Assembly (NCBI GenBank): GCA_002633005.1
Contig: NMRA01000936.1
Location: forward strand, 34,736-64,019
From: Phoronis australis
Lineage: Eukaryota; Phoronida; Phoronidae
Length of the DNA: 29,284 bases
Direction: 5' to 3'
Positions within the stretch are counted from its first letter, which is position 1; the number at the start of each line of letters is the position of its first letter. Of the stretch, positions 1 to 11,058 are shown one piece after another. The notes under the pieces were generated by a model. That model made no database searches and was not told the origin of the DNA. It worked only from the letters and a program-made list of their open reading frames with translations. A program made the translations under genes and the position numbers.

Positions 1-1149
1 GTGTCATAAAACCTATGGATAGTGCTTGCAGTTGCTGGAATGTATCACGGAAAAGGCAGATCTCCAACAGCGGATCACTAGTAGAAATATACAACAAGTT
101 AAAAACTGTTTTCTTCAATGCTTAGTCCATATTTTATTTTTGTCGACAATCTGAGGTAAATTTTCGTGGTGAAAACCTAAGACCTATAGAGTGTATGACG
201 TCATCCGAACAACCGGTATACTTTGCAGGATCGTTTGGAACACTCGTCACTAACCACGAGATCGTTTGACAAGACTTGGTCCCGCAACAGCCATTGACCC
301 TCTTAGTACACTGATCAAATGGGTACGGGTAACCTTAGGCATTGAGGAGAAAGAGATAATGGTTTGTACATTGTATAGTTGTTGGCTACATTCTTTAATC
401 CTGGGAAGTTGTTGCATTTTTGAAAAGAAAACACTAAATTGAAAAAGTAAGCTATCACTATGCTATATCAGATAGACATCTTGAGACCAAACATAGGACC
501 CATCTATCATCATAAGATAAAGATACGGTGGAAATGAGGAAAAGCTATGTGAGGGAATCAGTGCTTGAAAACGCCACAGCTCCGTCATTTTAGCCTAGCT
601 TGCGATCTTTCTTCAAATATCACAGAGACGCTTGCAAGCTAGTTTTTAACGACTTTTCTTGTCATTTCAGCTACAGCAGTTTCCTCATTTTTGGCTTTCA
701 TTGGCTGTAGATAGTTTATGATTACTGATTGACAAACATCACCGCCGTGGCCATTCCCTCCGTCGTTCAACACCAAAGCAGTCAATCGCATCACTGAAAC
801 TGCTTTCAGAAGAGAAAAACTCACCATTTGCTGATATCAGGTGGATTTTTTTTCAAAATTGAACAACTAAAAATATCACATCCATTTTCAAAAAGTATAA
901 ATGGCAGAACCAGCTATACGTTTTAAGCCTATAACTTTAGTTCAAGTCGATGTTGTTACTTCATCACAAGTGTCATGTGATGTTATCTCGCTTTTTATTA
1001 TAGAAATCCCAAACGAAATGCCAACATGAACTGGAAAAAGTACCATCATTACAGAATCCCACAACCAGTTCACCAGGCAAGCGATGTCACGATATCTGAA
1101 GAGATGCAGGTATATCTATTTGTAGTCTTGACAACGTGATGATGTTGAT
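1..1149. other. Left flank, no supported gene
   Basis: AT-rich unique sequence with stop codons in all frames and no open frame with protein-like composition. The only discrete site I see is a perfect cAMP-response-element palindrome, TGACGTCA, at 196-203. It could be chance and has no recognisable promoter next to it. This stretch is probably intergenic or intronic. Confidence 0.5.
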
Positions 1150-1236
1150 ATGCAAATTTTTAGTGCTGCGGTGTATGAATGTATTGCCATCGTTGCCACA
1201 AATGGTTTAAATACTCTTAATTTACTTACACATTTT

Positions 1237-1580
1237 GTAATCAAATCCCAGAAAACTTTGATGCACTTATTTGTATACTGTAAATACACCAGAACCTTCT
1301 GGGACGATGTTTTCGAATTTTACTTTAGTGATAGCGATGAAACATTAATGAACGCTAATATTCTTTTTGGAATTAACAACACATAATTCATCTACAAATT
1401 TATTTTTGGTTCTAGCGAAATATCACGTATACTGTCCATGATGGGGCGTTACCATCTGTTAATGCTTTTGCGAATATTTGAAAAGAGTATTATCTCACAG
1501 AGAAATATGTTTTAGAAAATAGACAGTTAGATAGATTTAGAAATAGATGGTTACAATTTGCTCACATTATTGAAGATTAA
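1237..1580 (+). pseudogene. Decayed LINE (non-LTR retrotransposon) ORF2 C-terminal fragment
   Basis: The frame ending at 1386 contains KTLMHLFVYCKYTRTFWDDV. This matches the typical C-terminal region of LINE ORF2 proteins, where an ETLxHLFxxC zinc-binding remnant is followed by an aromatic FW pair. The similarity continues in other frames after the stop: NLFLVLAKYHVYC near 1395-1433, then EYYLTEKYVLENRQLDRFRN and RWLQFAHIIED, ending at a TAA at 1578-1580. The latter resembles the basic and aromatic C-terminal end of Tx1/L1-like ORF2 proteins. At least two frame shifts and one stop separate the pieces. The paired cysteines expected upstream of the histidine are missing. Reverse transcriptase and endonuclease domains are absent, so this is a 5'-truncated, inactive copy. 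Family assignment is from remembered motif patterns, not a search. Confidence 0.7.
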
Positions 1581-1587
1581 GCGACCA

Positions 1588-1680
1588 TTGAGTGAGTGCG
1601 TGCGTGTGTGTACGTATGTGTTCATTGTTACATACATTGTAATATTGCATTTTGATGATCAATGTATTTAAAAAATACCA
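1588..1680 (+). mobile_element. Probable LINE 3' untranslated tail with GT-rich stretch
   Basis: Directly after the ORF2 remnant comes a GTGCGTGTGTGTACGTATGTG-like stretch (about 1591-1622). It is followed by AT-rich sequence with TTGTAATATTGCATTTTGAT and an A-rich run near 1670. This is what the 3' end of a LINE would look like after the ORF2 stop at 1580. No clear target-site duplication is visible because the 5' end is lost. Confidence 0.45.
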
Positions 1681-1747
1681 GAAGAGGGAGCCACTTCAAA
1701 AGCAGCTTTTACAATGAACATTAATTTGCTTGTTGTGGTTGAAAGGG

Positions 1748-2397
1748 ATACCAGCGACCTCGCTTAACTCGTACCCCTTAGCACCGCGAAAATGCGACGA
1801 CTTATAAGAGTGACGACTCATATTTCAGTCTTCGTTTTGACGACGTAAGTGTGATATACTTGTACTTACTGATATTGCGATGATGGCCGGATATATCAAT
1901 TTCTACATCATCGATTTCTTATGATTAGCATGTGTAGTTTGATAAATTCAGGTCGTTTTCGTCATCATTGTAAATGGCAGGTTAACTAATAAACATTCTT
2001 TAGAGACTGGGTTAGATCTATCGAGTTTAATCTTTGATATTTTATTTTTATAGGAGAGAAGTCTGACTTCGATTGACAGTTCTTTGCAACATCTCTTGTT
2101 GCCAGCGCTACTTTGCATGAGCTCAAACTCTCACGATCATATTTGTTGAAAATAAGCATGACAACGCAAGTCAGTTGGTGACAACTTACCTGAAAGTGTT
2201 TGCATATTGATGTCGGATATATTCGCTTTTGAGACACGAGTTAAGCAAACACGACCACTTAAACACGGGTACTTAACCGTGAACATTTGTACGTTAATAA
2301 ATGAGGGTGATAAGCGTGTAAAAGGAACCAAGAACATGCGATGACTTCTACAGACGGACGAATTGTGCGATGAAGAGTTAAGCGAGGTGGCTTGTAT
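1748..2397. mobile_element. 650-bp element bounded by 23-bp inverted repeats (MITE-like)
   Basis: The left arm (1748-1770) and right arm (2375-2397) are reverse complements over 23 bp with two mismatches; both contain the core ACCTCGCTTAACTC. A further inner copy of part of the arm, ACGAGTTAAG, lies at 2236-2245, inverted relative to CTTAACTCGT at 1764-1773. No transposase is encoded: the two minus-strand open frames inside (1986-2337) are short and show no domain I recognise. No convincing target-site duplication flanks the arms, so the true ends may lie slightly outside. It is best read as a non-autonomous DNA element, or as a chance-preserved inverted repeat. Confidence 0.5.
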
Positions 2398-2710
2398 TCA
2401 TGATTATCTGCAGTTTGACTGAATTTAGGATTTTCAGCGTTTTAGAATTACCTGTATTGATGAACGGAGTGTTTACTTTTGAAGCCATTATATGAGTGAG
2501 ACGTACTTCGTTGGTCAGCGATAGAGCATGTTAATTTGGAAATAGCTTTTTACTTAAATAAATTTAAATCAAAATTGAATTATATTGTAAAACTTCAGAT
2601 CGAATTATACCGGTATTGTTTCTTAAACACCAAACTTAGCTTATGAGAACGACAATAAACTCGAGTTTCGCTGAGGAAGCTAACTTTTGATTTCGATCAA
2701 TAGAACCACT

Positions 2711-2926
2711 GTAAAATTGGTCTCAACTTGTTTCTGACTGATATGATAAGTGGTCTTTGGTCTTTCAAAGAACTGACAGTTCGTCATTATCGGTTCCGTG
2801 GTCGGGAATAAAAATTATACTTATTGACAAATCGAACAGTAGAATTAAATCTCAAGCAATATGGAGTTGTCAGTTCTTTCGCAAGCCCCAACACCACACC
2901 TACTTTAATTAATTTGAGACCAATTT
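2711..2926. repeat. Imperfect palindrome (MITE-like foldback)
   Basis: Two nested pairs of inverted segments have matching order. AAATTGGTCTCAA at 2714-2726 pairs with its exact reverse complement at 2914-2926. AAAGAACTGACA at 2767-2778 pairs with its exact reverse complement at 2868-2879. The sequences between the pairs are about 40 and 34 bp and only weakly similar. Weaker pairing continues inward around the GTTCG near 2780 and 2833. A related arrangement is present at 24478-24662, so this looks like one member of a dispersed foldback family rather than a unique hairpin. Confidence 0.6.
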
Positions 2927-3409
2927 CATTAAGCAATGTGGCTTTATAACCGTTTGAAAATGTAGCAGAAAAATACAGGGTATTGTGTTCCGATCGTCGT
3001 GCCGATTTGATTGATAACAATGTTTTTTCTTTCCAGGGGAATAAATTGTGTCCTCAAACTGACGCGTTTAATCGAACATCAAGTGCTTTGTATGCGCTGA
3101 TTTTTTGCCCGATATTTCACGAATCTTCCGTATCTTTTTGATCTTTTTCATTTGTTGAACTCAACGTGGGGTTTGGTTTTTGAACCGTGGGAATTCATAT
3201 CGCTAATTACTCACTCATTTGTATATTGTGTCCTCATTTTGTTGCGGGGACTTCTAAGCACTTCATGAAGACTATGACTAGTATTATTTGGCAAAGAACT
3301 ATTAGTATTTGCAATTTCTGATGACCAACGCGCTGTTGTGATACAGAAACACATTGTCAAAAAGGTTAGTCATGTTGGAAAATGAATTAACAAATCACTA
3401 GCACATGCC
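2927..3409. other. Spacer between foldback repeat and satellite array
   Basis: AT-rich sequence without a protein-like open frame, tandem repeat or RNA gene that I can recognise. It separates the mobile-element remnants from the large array. Confidence 0.5.
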
Positions 3410-3412
3410 TTG

Positions 3413-3575
3413 TCAACTGACTTCACCCTCAACCCCATCTCCTTCACAATTTTCCTGTTTCGTAATAATTCACTCAAGCCACAGGTCATGTTAGTTTATA
3501 AACAAGACAAAGCGTGTGCTGCACCGAAAAATATTGCCTCTCCACAACTTCGAACTGAACGCACATACATTGAGC
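3413..3575 (+). repeat. Rare gamma module, left array edge copy
   Basis: This segment is clearly related to 17335-17482. Shared blocks include ACAATTTTC, AATTCACTCAAG, TTAGTTTA, AAGACAAAGC, TGCACCG and CGCACATAC, in the same order and with similar spacing. It is not seen in other units. It marks the start of the array and is followed by an alpha-type tail that leads into the first A-head at 3715. The short open frame across it (3410-3628) has no recognisable domain and I do not call it a gene. Confidence 0.7.
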
Positions 3576-3714
3576 TCTATATCTGGATATTTTGGAGACA
3601 ATTATTTCCATGTTTTGTCCTTCTGTAATTGTGCAATTGATAAGAACGTCCCTCACGTGGTCTCTCCCTGCAACACCTCGTAAAGCACTGCCGCGATAAA
3701 ATAAATTGTTTCAA
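3576..3714 (+). repeat. Edge module plus alpha tail
   Basis: The first part (about 3580-3625) contains TGGATATTTTGGAGACAA, which resembles TGGATGCTCTGGAGACAA at 19119-19136 on the far right of the array and is not seen inside it. It is followed by a standard alpha tail with TTTTGTCCTTCTGTAATT, a CTCACGTGGTCTCTCC block and TTGTTTCAAGG, leading into the first A-head. Confidence 0.6.
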
Positions 3715-4293
3715 GGTACTCTGCTGGCAGCGTCCAGTGAACGGAGTGGCGACCCTACCTAGAGGAGCTAACACAATTCTCTCCACCTTCACCAAACCCA
3801 CCACCTCCACATCACCACCATCATGTCCCCATCCCGTAACACCATCCTACCCCCCCCGGAACCACTCCACTACCACCAATACCTCACCACAACCACTTTC
3901 GACATAGTCCTAGTTCATTGTGCTCCCCCTTGCTTATCCGAGTTGACAGATATCCTAGCTCAGTTATCCCTATCTGTTGAAGATATTTTCAAAAGTAAAA
4001 TGAAAGCCATCCTGTTTAAGGTAATATCTCGATTGCTTGTTCAAACAGTACAATGTAAATCTAAAATTTAAATATTTCAATGTTTGGCTTTCTGTATTTT
4101 CTGTTTTCCACGTCTTTTTTGGAGTAAGTGCAGATCAATAGAAAATTGACATTCAATAGTCTAACGTTCTCGTTTGCTGTTTTAACTAGACCGTTGCATT
4201 TGCACCGCTTTGCTAAGTACGTCAATGACTTGGTCTCTCCTTCCAACGCCAACGCTTAGTATAGACCTATCCTTACCACCAATTCTATTTTCA
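3715..4293 (+). repeat. Array unit A1 (A-head, beta tail)
   Basis: Complete A-head with a GCAGCGTCCAGTGAACGGAG variant of the box. It is followed by CCACC-rich DNA, a GACAGATATCC hairpin of the A type (right arm TATCTGT) and a full beta tail. Length 579 bp. The open frame from 3823 starts at the ATG of the common CATGTCCCC block and runs unusually far through the hairpin, but has no domain I recognise. Confidence 0.85.
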
Positions 4294-5207
4294 GGCACTC
4301 CACTGGCAGCCACCAGTGAAAGGGAGTAGCGACCCTTCCTAGAGGAGCTGACACCGTTCCCTTAAAATTACGTGAAACACGTCCACCTCTGTCATATCTA
4401 CCACGCCACCATCATGTCCTCACCCGTAGCACCACCACCTCTATTCCCACCACTGCCACCCCACCAATTCCTGAACTAAGTTGTGAGAGTGAGTTGATTC
4501 AGCTAAAGCCGGAACACAACTAATGCCTAAAACACCACCAATGCCCAGAGTACCACCATTGGCTTCACCACAATTTCCACCTCGAATCTCCTCACTAGCC
4601 CCCATCACCCACAACCACATAATCAGGCCATCCCACCACCATCGAGGCGTTTTTGTGAAAGAGGAACAACTTGGTAAGCACCCAAAACACCACCATCTCC
4701 ATATTAACATTTTCCATGATCACCACAACTACAATCATCATTGTCACTCAAACCACACTATTTTTATATTCACATGTCTTCTTTCCTTAACCCTACCACT
4801 ACCCCTACCAGAACCACTCCACTACCACCAACATCTCACCACAACCACCTTTGACACAATCCAGGTCCTAGTTGATTGTGCTCCCCCTTGCTTATCCATG
4901 TAGACAGATATCCTACCTCAGTTATCCCTATCTGTTGAAGATATTTTCCAAAGTAAAATGAAAGCCATCCTGTTTAAGGTAATATCTCGATTGCTTGTTG
5001 AAACAGTAAATCTAAAATTCAAATGTTTCAATGTTTGGATTTCTGTATTTTATGTTTTCCACATCTTTTTTCGAGTAAGTGCAGATCAATAGAAAATTGA
5101 CATTCAATAGTCTGACGTTCTCGTTTGCTGGTCTAACTAGACCGTTTCATTTGCACCGATTTGCTAAGTACGTCATTGACCTATCATTACCACCAATTCT
5201 ATTTTCA
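4294..5207 (+). repeat. Array unit B1 (B-head, beta tail)
   Basis: B-head preceded by TTCTATTTTCAG. It carries the long B interior with the His-rich open frame (4523-4903) and CTTGGTAAGC near 4671-4680. The tail is beta, so another B-head follows directly, which breaks the A-B alternation. Length 914 bp. Confidence 0.85.
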
Positions 5208-6067
5208 GGTACTCCACTGGCAGCCTCCAGTGAAAGGGAGTAGCTACCCTTCCTAGAGGAGCTGACACCAATCCCTTAAAATTACATGAAACAGGTCCAC
5301 CTCCTTGATATCTACCACGTCACGATCATGTCCTCACCCGTAGCACCACCATCTCTATTCCCACCACTGCCACCCCACCAATTCCTGAACTAATTTGTGA
5401 GAGTGAGATGATTCAGCTAAAGCCAGAACACATCTAATGCCTAAAACACCACCAATGCCCAAAGTACCACCAATACCCAAATTGGCTTCACCGCTATTTC
5501 CACCACGAATCTCCTCACTACCTCCCCATCACACACAACCACATAATCAGGACCATCCCACCACCATCGAGGACTTTTTGTGAAAGAGGAACAACTTGGC
5601 AAGCATCCAAAATACCGCGATCGCCATATTCACCTTTTCCATGATCACCATAACTACAATCACCATTGCCACTCCAACCACACTATTTTCATATTCACAC
5701 ATCTTCTTCCCTTAACCCTACCACTACCCCTACCAGAACCACTCCACTACCACCAAAACCTCACCAAAACCACTTTTGACACAATCAAGTCCACGGCATT
5801 TCTCCTTGCTTATCTGATTAGACAGATATCCTAGCTCGGTTCGACCTGTCTGTTGAAGATATCAGTTAATCAAGAAGCCTTCAAAAGTAAAATGCAAGAC
5901 AGCCTCGTTTAACGAAATATCTTGACTACTTGTTCAAGGAGTAAAGCTAACTTTAAATATTTCGATATTTGTATTTCTGAAATTTTGTTAATCACTAAGC
6001 GCTACGCTCACTTGTCTCTTCCTGCGACACTTGATATAGGTCTAAGCGACCATATAAATTGTTTGAA
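5208..6067 (+). repeat. Array unit B2 (B-head, alpha tail)
   Basis: Complete B-head with the box variant GGGAGTAGCTACCC and a full B interior. The hairpin is of the B type (right arm TGTCTGT) with the ATCAGTTAATCAAGAAGCC block that goes with alpha tails. The His-rich frame is open here from 5580 and runs through the hairpin. CTTGGCAAGC replaces the GGTAAGC of the neighbouring copy. Length 860 bp. Confidence 0.85.
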
Positions 6068-6498
6068 GGTACTCTGCTGACAGCCTCCAGTGAACGGAGT
6101 GGCGACCCTACCTAGAGGAGCTAACCCCACTCACTCCACCTTCCCCACACCCACAACCTCAACATTACCACCATCATATCCCCTTCCCGTAACACTATCC
6201 TACCCCCGCTGGAACCAGTCCACTACCACCAAAACCTCACTGCGACCACTTTTGACATGATCCTAGTTCATTGTGCTTTCCCTTGCTTATCCGTGTAGAC
6301 AGATATCCTAGCTCAATTATCCCTATCTGTTGAAGATATTTTCAAAAGTAAAATGAAAGCCAGAAAGAATAAACCTTAACTTCAAATGTTTCAATATTTG
6401 TCCTTCTGTAACTCTGTTAATTGTTAAGAGCGTCCCTCACTTGGTCTCTTCCTGCAACACCTCATATAGGTATACTACGTCCACATAAATTGTTTCAA
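6068..6498 (+). repeat. Array unit A2 (short A-A unit, chimeric tail)
   Basis: The A-head and the A-type hairpin (TATCTGTTGAAGATATTTTC) normally lead into a beta tail. Here the sequence switches near 6363-6373, just after AATGAAAGCCAG, into an alpha tail (AATAAACCTTAACTTC). The next head is therefore A again, only 431 bp on. The switch marks a recombination junction between unit types. Confidence 0.8.
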
Positions 6499-7069
6499 GG
6501 TACTCTGCTGGCAGCCTCCGATGAAGTGAGTGGCGTCCCTACCTAGAGCAGCTAACCCAATTCCCTCCACCTTCACCACACCCACCACCTCACCATTACC
6601 ACCATCATGTCCCCTTCCCCTAACACCATTCTACCCCCACCAGAGCCACTCCACTACCACCAAAAACTCACTGCGACCAGTTTTGAAATGCTCTTAGTTA
6701 ATTATGCTTACCCTTGCTCTCGGAGTAGACAGATATCCTAGCTCAGTTAGCCCTGTCTGTTGAAGATATTTTCAAAAGTAAACTGAAAGCCAGTCCTGTT
6801 TCACGTAACACCTCGATTGCTTGTTCAAACAATATATCTAAAATTCATTTCTTTCAATGTTTGGCTTTGTGTAATTTCTGTTTTCCATGTCTTATTCGAG
6901 TATGTGCAGATCAATAGAAAGTTGACATTCAATACGTCTGAAGTTCTCTTTTGCTGGACTAACTAAACCGTTGCATTTTCACCGCTTTGCTAATCACAAC
7001 ATTCACTTGGGCTCCCTTCCAACGCCAACGCTTAGTATAGACCTATCATAACCACCTGTTCTTTTCTCA
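6499..7069 (+). repeat. Array unit A3 (A-head, beta tail)
   Basis: A-head with a damaged box (GCCTCCGATGAAGTGAGTGG). Standard CCACC-rich body, A-type hairpin with TTAGCCCTGTCTGTTGAAG, and a full beta tail ending CTTTTCTCAG. Length 571 bp, typical of A-to-B spacing. Confidence 0.85.
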
Positions 7070-8021
7070 GGTACTCCACTGGCAGCCTCCAGTGAAAGGG
7101 AGTAGCGACCCTTCCTAGAGGAGCTGACACCGTTCCCTTAAAATTACATGAAACTCGTCCACCTCCTTCGTATCTACCACGCCACCATTATGTCCTCACC
7201 CGTAGCACCACCATCTCTATTCCCACCACTGCCATCCCACCAATTCCTGAACTATGTTGTGAGAGTGAGATGATTCAGCAAATGCAAGAACACAACTAAT
7301 ACCCAAAACACCACCAACACCCTGAGTAGCACCATTGGCTTCACCACAATTTCCACCTCAAATCTCCTCACTAGCCCCCATCACCCACAACCACATAATC
7401 AGGCCATCCCACCAGCATCGAGGCGTTTTTGTGAAAGAAGAGCATCTTGGTAAGCACCCAAAACAACACCATCGCCATATTAACCTTTTCCATGATCACC
7501 AACATTACAATCATCATTGCCACTCAAACCACACTATTTTTATATTCGCAAGTCTTCTTCATTTAACCCTACCACTACCCTCATCAGAACCTCTCCATTA
7601 CCACCAAAACCTCACCACAACCACCTTTGACACAATCCAAGTCCTAGTTCATTGTGATCCCCCTTGCCTATCCGCGTAGACAGATATCCTAGCTCAGTTA
7701 TCCCTATCTGTTGCAGATATTTTCAAAAGTTAAATGAAAACCACCCTGTTTAATGTAATATCTCGATTGTTTGTTCAAACAGTAAATCTAAAATATTTAA
7801 TGTTTCAATGTTTGGTTTTCTGTATTTTCTGTTTTCCACATCTTTATTCGAGTAAGTGCAGATCAATAGAAAATTGACATTCAATAGTCTGACGTTCTCT
7901 TTTGCTGGTCTAACTAGACCGTTGCATTTGCACCGCTTTGCTAAGAACGTCATTGACTTGGGCTCTCCTTCCAACGCCAACGCTTAGTACACTAATATCA
8001 TTACCACCAATTCTATTTTCA
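7070..8021 (+). repeat. Array unit B3 (B-head, beta tail)
   Basis: Longest intact B unit (952 bp). It has CTTGGTAAGC near 7447-7456 and an open His-rich frame at 7335-7679. The tail is beta, so another B-head follows, as after B1. Confidence 0.85.
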
Positions 8022-8834
8022 GGCACTCCACTGGCAGCCTCCAGTGAAAGGGAGTAGCGACCCTTCCTAGAGGAGCTGACACTGTTGCCTTAAAATTACA
8101 TGAAACTCGTCCACCTCCTTCATATGTACCACGCCACCATCACGTCCTCCCCCTTAGCACCACCACCTCTATTCCCACCACTGCCACCCCACCCATTGCT
8201 GAACTAAGTTGTGAGAGTGAGATGATTCAGCAAAAGCCAGAACACAGCCAATGCCCAAAACACCACCAATGCCCACATTGGCTTCACCACTATTTCCACC
8301 ACGAATCTCCTCACTACCTCCCCATCGCACACAACCACATAATCAGGACCATCACACCACCATCGAGGCGTTTTTGTGAAAGAAGACAACTTGGTAAGCA
8401 CCCAAAACACCACCATCGCCATCTTAACCTTTTCCATGATCACCATAACTACAATCATCATTGCCACTCAAACCACACTATTTTTATATTCACATGTCTT
8501 CTTCCCTTAACCCTACCACTACACCCATCAGAACCACTCCACTACCACCAAATCCTCACCACAACCACTTTTGACACAATCCAAGTCCACGGCATTTCTC
8601 CTTGCTTATTTGTTTAGACAGATATCCTAGCTCGGTTAGCCCTGTCTGTTGAAGATATCAGTTAATCAAGAAGCCTTCAAAAGTAAAATGCAAGACAGCC
8701 TCGCTTAACGAAATATCTTGACTACTTGTTCAAAGAGTAAACCTTAACTTCAAATATTCAGTATTTGATCTTCTGTATTTTTTTTAATTGCTAAGCGCGG
8801 CCCTCACTTGGTCTCTTATGGCAACACCTCATAT
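8022..8834 (+). repeat. Array unit B4 (B-head, alpha tail)
   Basis: B-head with an intact box, CTTGGTAAGC near 8391-8400, and a His-rich open frame within 8222-8617. The hairpin is B-type with an alpha tail. Length 813 bp. The tail ends early because the next A-head has lost its box. Confidence 0.85.
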
Positions 8835-9266
8835 AGAGGAGCTAACCCAATTCCCTCCACCTTCAACACACCCACCACCTCACTATCGCCAAAATCATGT
8901 CCCCTTCCCGTAACTCCACCTACCCCCACCAGAACCACTCCACTACCACCAAAACCTCACCACAACCACTTTCGACATAGTCCTAGTTCATTGCACTTCG
9001 ATTTGCTTATCTGATTAGACAAATATCCTAGCTCGTTTAGCCCTGACTTTTGAAGATATCAGTTAATCATGAGGCCTTCAAAAGCAAAATGCAAGGAAAG
9101 CCGTGTAACAAAATATCTCGACTACTTGTTTAAAAAGTAAACCTTAACTTCAAATGTTTCAATATTTGTCCATCTGTAATTTTGTTAATTGCTACGCGCG
9201 TCCCTCACTTGGTCTCTTCCTGCGACACCTGATAGAGGTATACCACGACCACATAAATTGTTTCAA
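8835..9266 (+). repeat. Array unit A4 (A-head lacking the box)
   Basis: The alpha tail before it ends at CAACACCTCATATAG and jumps directly into AGGAGCTAACCCAATTCCC. The GGTACTC...GACCC box and the end of the tail are deleted. The body, a diverged hairpin (AGACAAATATCC ... CTGACTTTTG) and an alpha tail follow. Length 432 bp. Confidence 0.75.
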
Positions 9267-9838
9267 GGTACTCTGCTGGCAGCCTCCAGTGAAGGGAGTG
9301 GCTACCCTACCTAGAGAAGCTGACCCAATTCCCTCCACCTTCCCCACACCAACAACCTCACCATCCCCACCATCATGTCCCCTTCCCGTAACACCATCCT
9401 ACTCCCACCGGGACCACTCCACTACCACCAAAACCTCACCCCGACCACTTTTAACATGATCACAGTTCATTGTGCTTCCCCCTGCTTATCTGAGTAGACA
9501 GATATTCTAGCTCAGTTATCCCTATCTGTTGAAGATATTCTCAAAAGTAAAATGAAAGCCATCCTGTTTAAGGTAATATCTCGATTGCTTGTTCAAACAG
9601 TAAATCTAAAATTTAAATGTTTCAATGTTTGGTCTTCTATATTTTCTGTTTTCCACATCTTTTTTGGAGTAAGTGCATATCAATAGAAAATTGACATTCA
9701 ATAGTCTGATGTTCTCTTTTGCTGGTCTAACTAGTCCGTTTCATTTGCACCGCTTTGCTAAGTACGTCGTTGACTTGATCTCTCCTTGCAACGCCAACGC
9801 TTAGTATAGACCTATCATTACCACCAATTCTATTTTCA
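9267..9838 (+). repeat. Array unit A5 (A-head, beta tail)
   Basis: Complete A-head, A-type hairpin and full beta tail, with the standard 572-bp A-to-B spacing. The open frame 9154-9459 crosses the tail-head junction and is attributable to CCACC composition. Confidence 0.85.
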
Positions 9839-10499
9839 GGCACTCCACTGGCAGCCTCCAGTGAAAGGGAGTAGCGACCCTTCCTAGAGGAGCTGAGACT
9901 GTTCCCTTAACATTACATGAAACTCGTCCACCTCCTTAATATCTACCACGCCACCATCATGTCCTCCCCCGTAGCACCACCACCTCTATTCCCACCACTG
10001 CCATCTCACCAATACCTGAACTATGTTGTGAGAGTGAGGTGATTCAGCAAAAGCCAGAACACAACCAATGCCCAAAACACCACCAATTCCCACATTGGCG
10101 TCACCACCATTTCCACCACGAATCTCCTCACTACCTCCCGATCACACACAACCATATAATGAGGACCACCCCACCACCATCGAGGCGTATATGTAAAAGA
10201 GGAACAACTTGGCAAGCACCAAAAACACCACCATCTACACATCCACCTTTTCCATGATCACCATGACTACAATCATCATTGCCACTCCAACCACACTATT
10301 TTTATATTCACATGTCTTCTTCCCTTAACCCTACAACTACCCCCACCAGAACCACTCCACTACCACCAAAACCTCACCAACATCAAATATTTCAATATTT
10401 GTCCTTCTTTAATTTTGTTAATTGCTAAACGCGTCCTTCAGTTTGTCTCTTCCTGCAACTTCTCTTATAGGTTTACGGCGACTACATAAATTGCTTCAA
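9839..10499 (+). repeat. Array unit B5 (B-head, internal deletion)
   Basis: B-head and interior are present to about 10380. The sequence then jumps from AAACCTCACCAA straight into ATCAAATATTTCAATATTTG of an alpha tail, losing the hairpin and about 190 bp. Length 661 bp instead of about 850. The His-rich frame is still open here (about 10180-10390) but lacks an ATG. Confidence 0.82.
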
Positions 10500-11058
10500 C
10501 ATACTCTGCTGGCATCCTCCAGTGAAGGGAGTGGCGACCCTATCTAGAGTAGCTAACCCAATTCCCTCCACCTTCCCCACCCCCACCACCATCATGTCCT
10601 CTTCCCGTAACACCATCCTACCCTACCGCAACCACTCCACTAACACCAAAAGATCACCGCGACCACTTTTGACATGATCCTAGTTCATTGGGATTGTCCT
10701 TGCTTATCAGAGTAGACAGTTGTCCTAGCTCAGTTAACCCTATCTGTTGAAGATATTTTCAAAAGTAAAATGAAAGCCAGTCCTGTTTATCGCAACATAT
10801 CCATTGCTTGTTCAAACTGTAAATCTAAAGTTTAAATGTTTCAATATTTGGCTTCCAGTAATTTCTGTTTTCCACATCTTTTTTCGAGTAAGTGCGGATC
10901 AATAGAAAGGTGACACTCATTACGTCTGAAGTTCTCTTTTGCTGATCTAACTAGTCCGTTTCATTTTCAACGCTTTTCTAAACACGTCATTCCCTTGGCT
11001 TTTCCTTCCAAGCCCAAAGCTTAGTATAGACCTAACGTAACCACCTATTTTATTTTCA
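10500..11058 (+). repeat. Array unit A6 (A-head, beta tail)
   Basis: A-head with several substitutions (ACATACTC, GGCATCC). The hairpin left arm is altered to GACAGTTGTCC while the right arm stays TATCTGTTGAAG, so pairing is weakened. Full beta tail; length 559 bp. Confidence 0.82.

Noticed and set aside
3823-4071. Open frame starting MSPSRNTILPPPEPLHYHQ in unit A1
   Set aside because: It starts at the common CATGTCCCC block, but other A units shift or stop within a few codons, so no protein is maintained.
8204-8467. Minus-strand tryptophan-, valine- and methionine-rich frames in B units
   Set aside because: They are reverse-strand readings of CCACC and CAT runs and are shadows of repeat composition.
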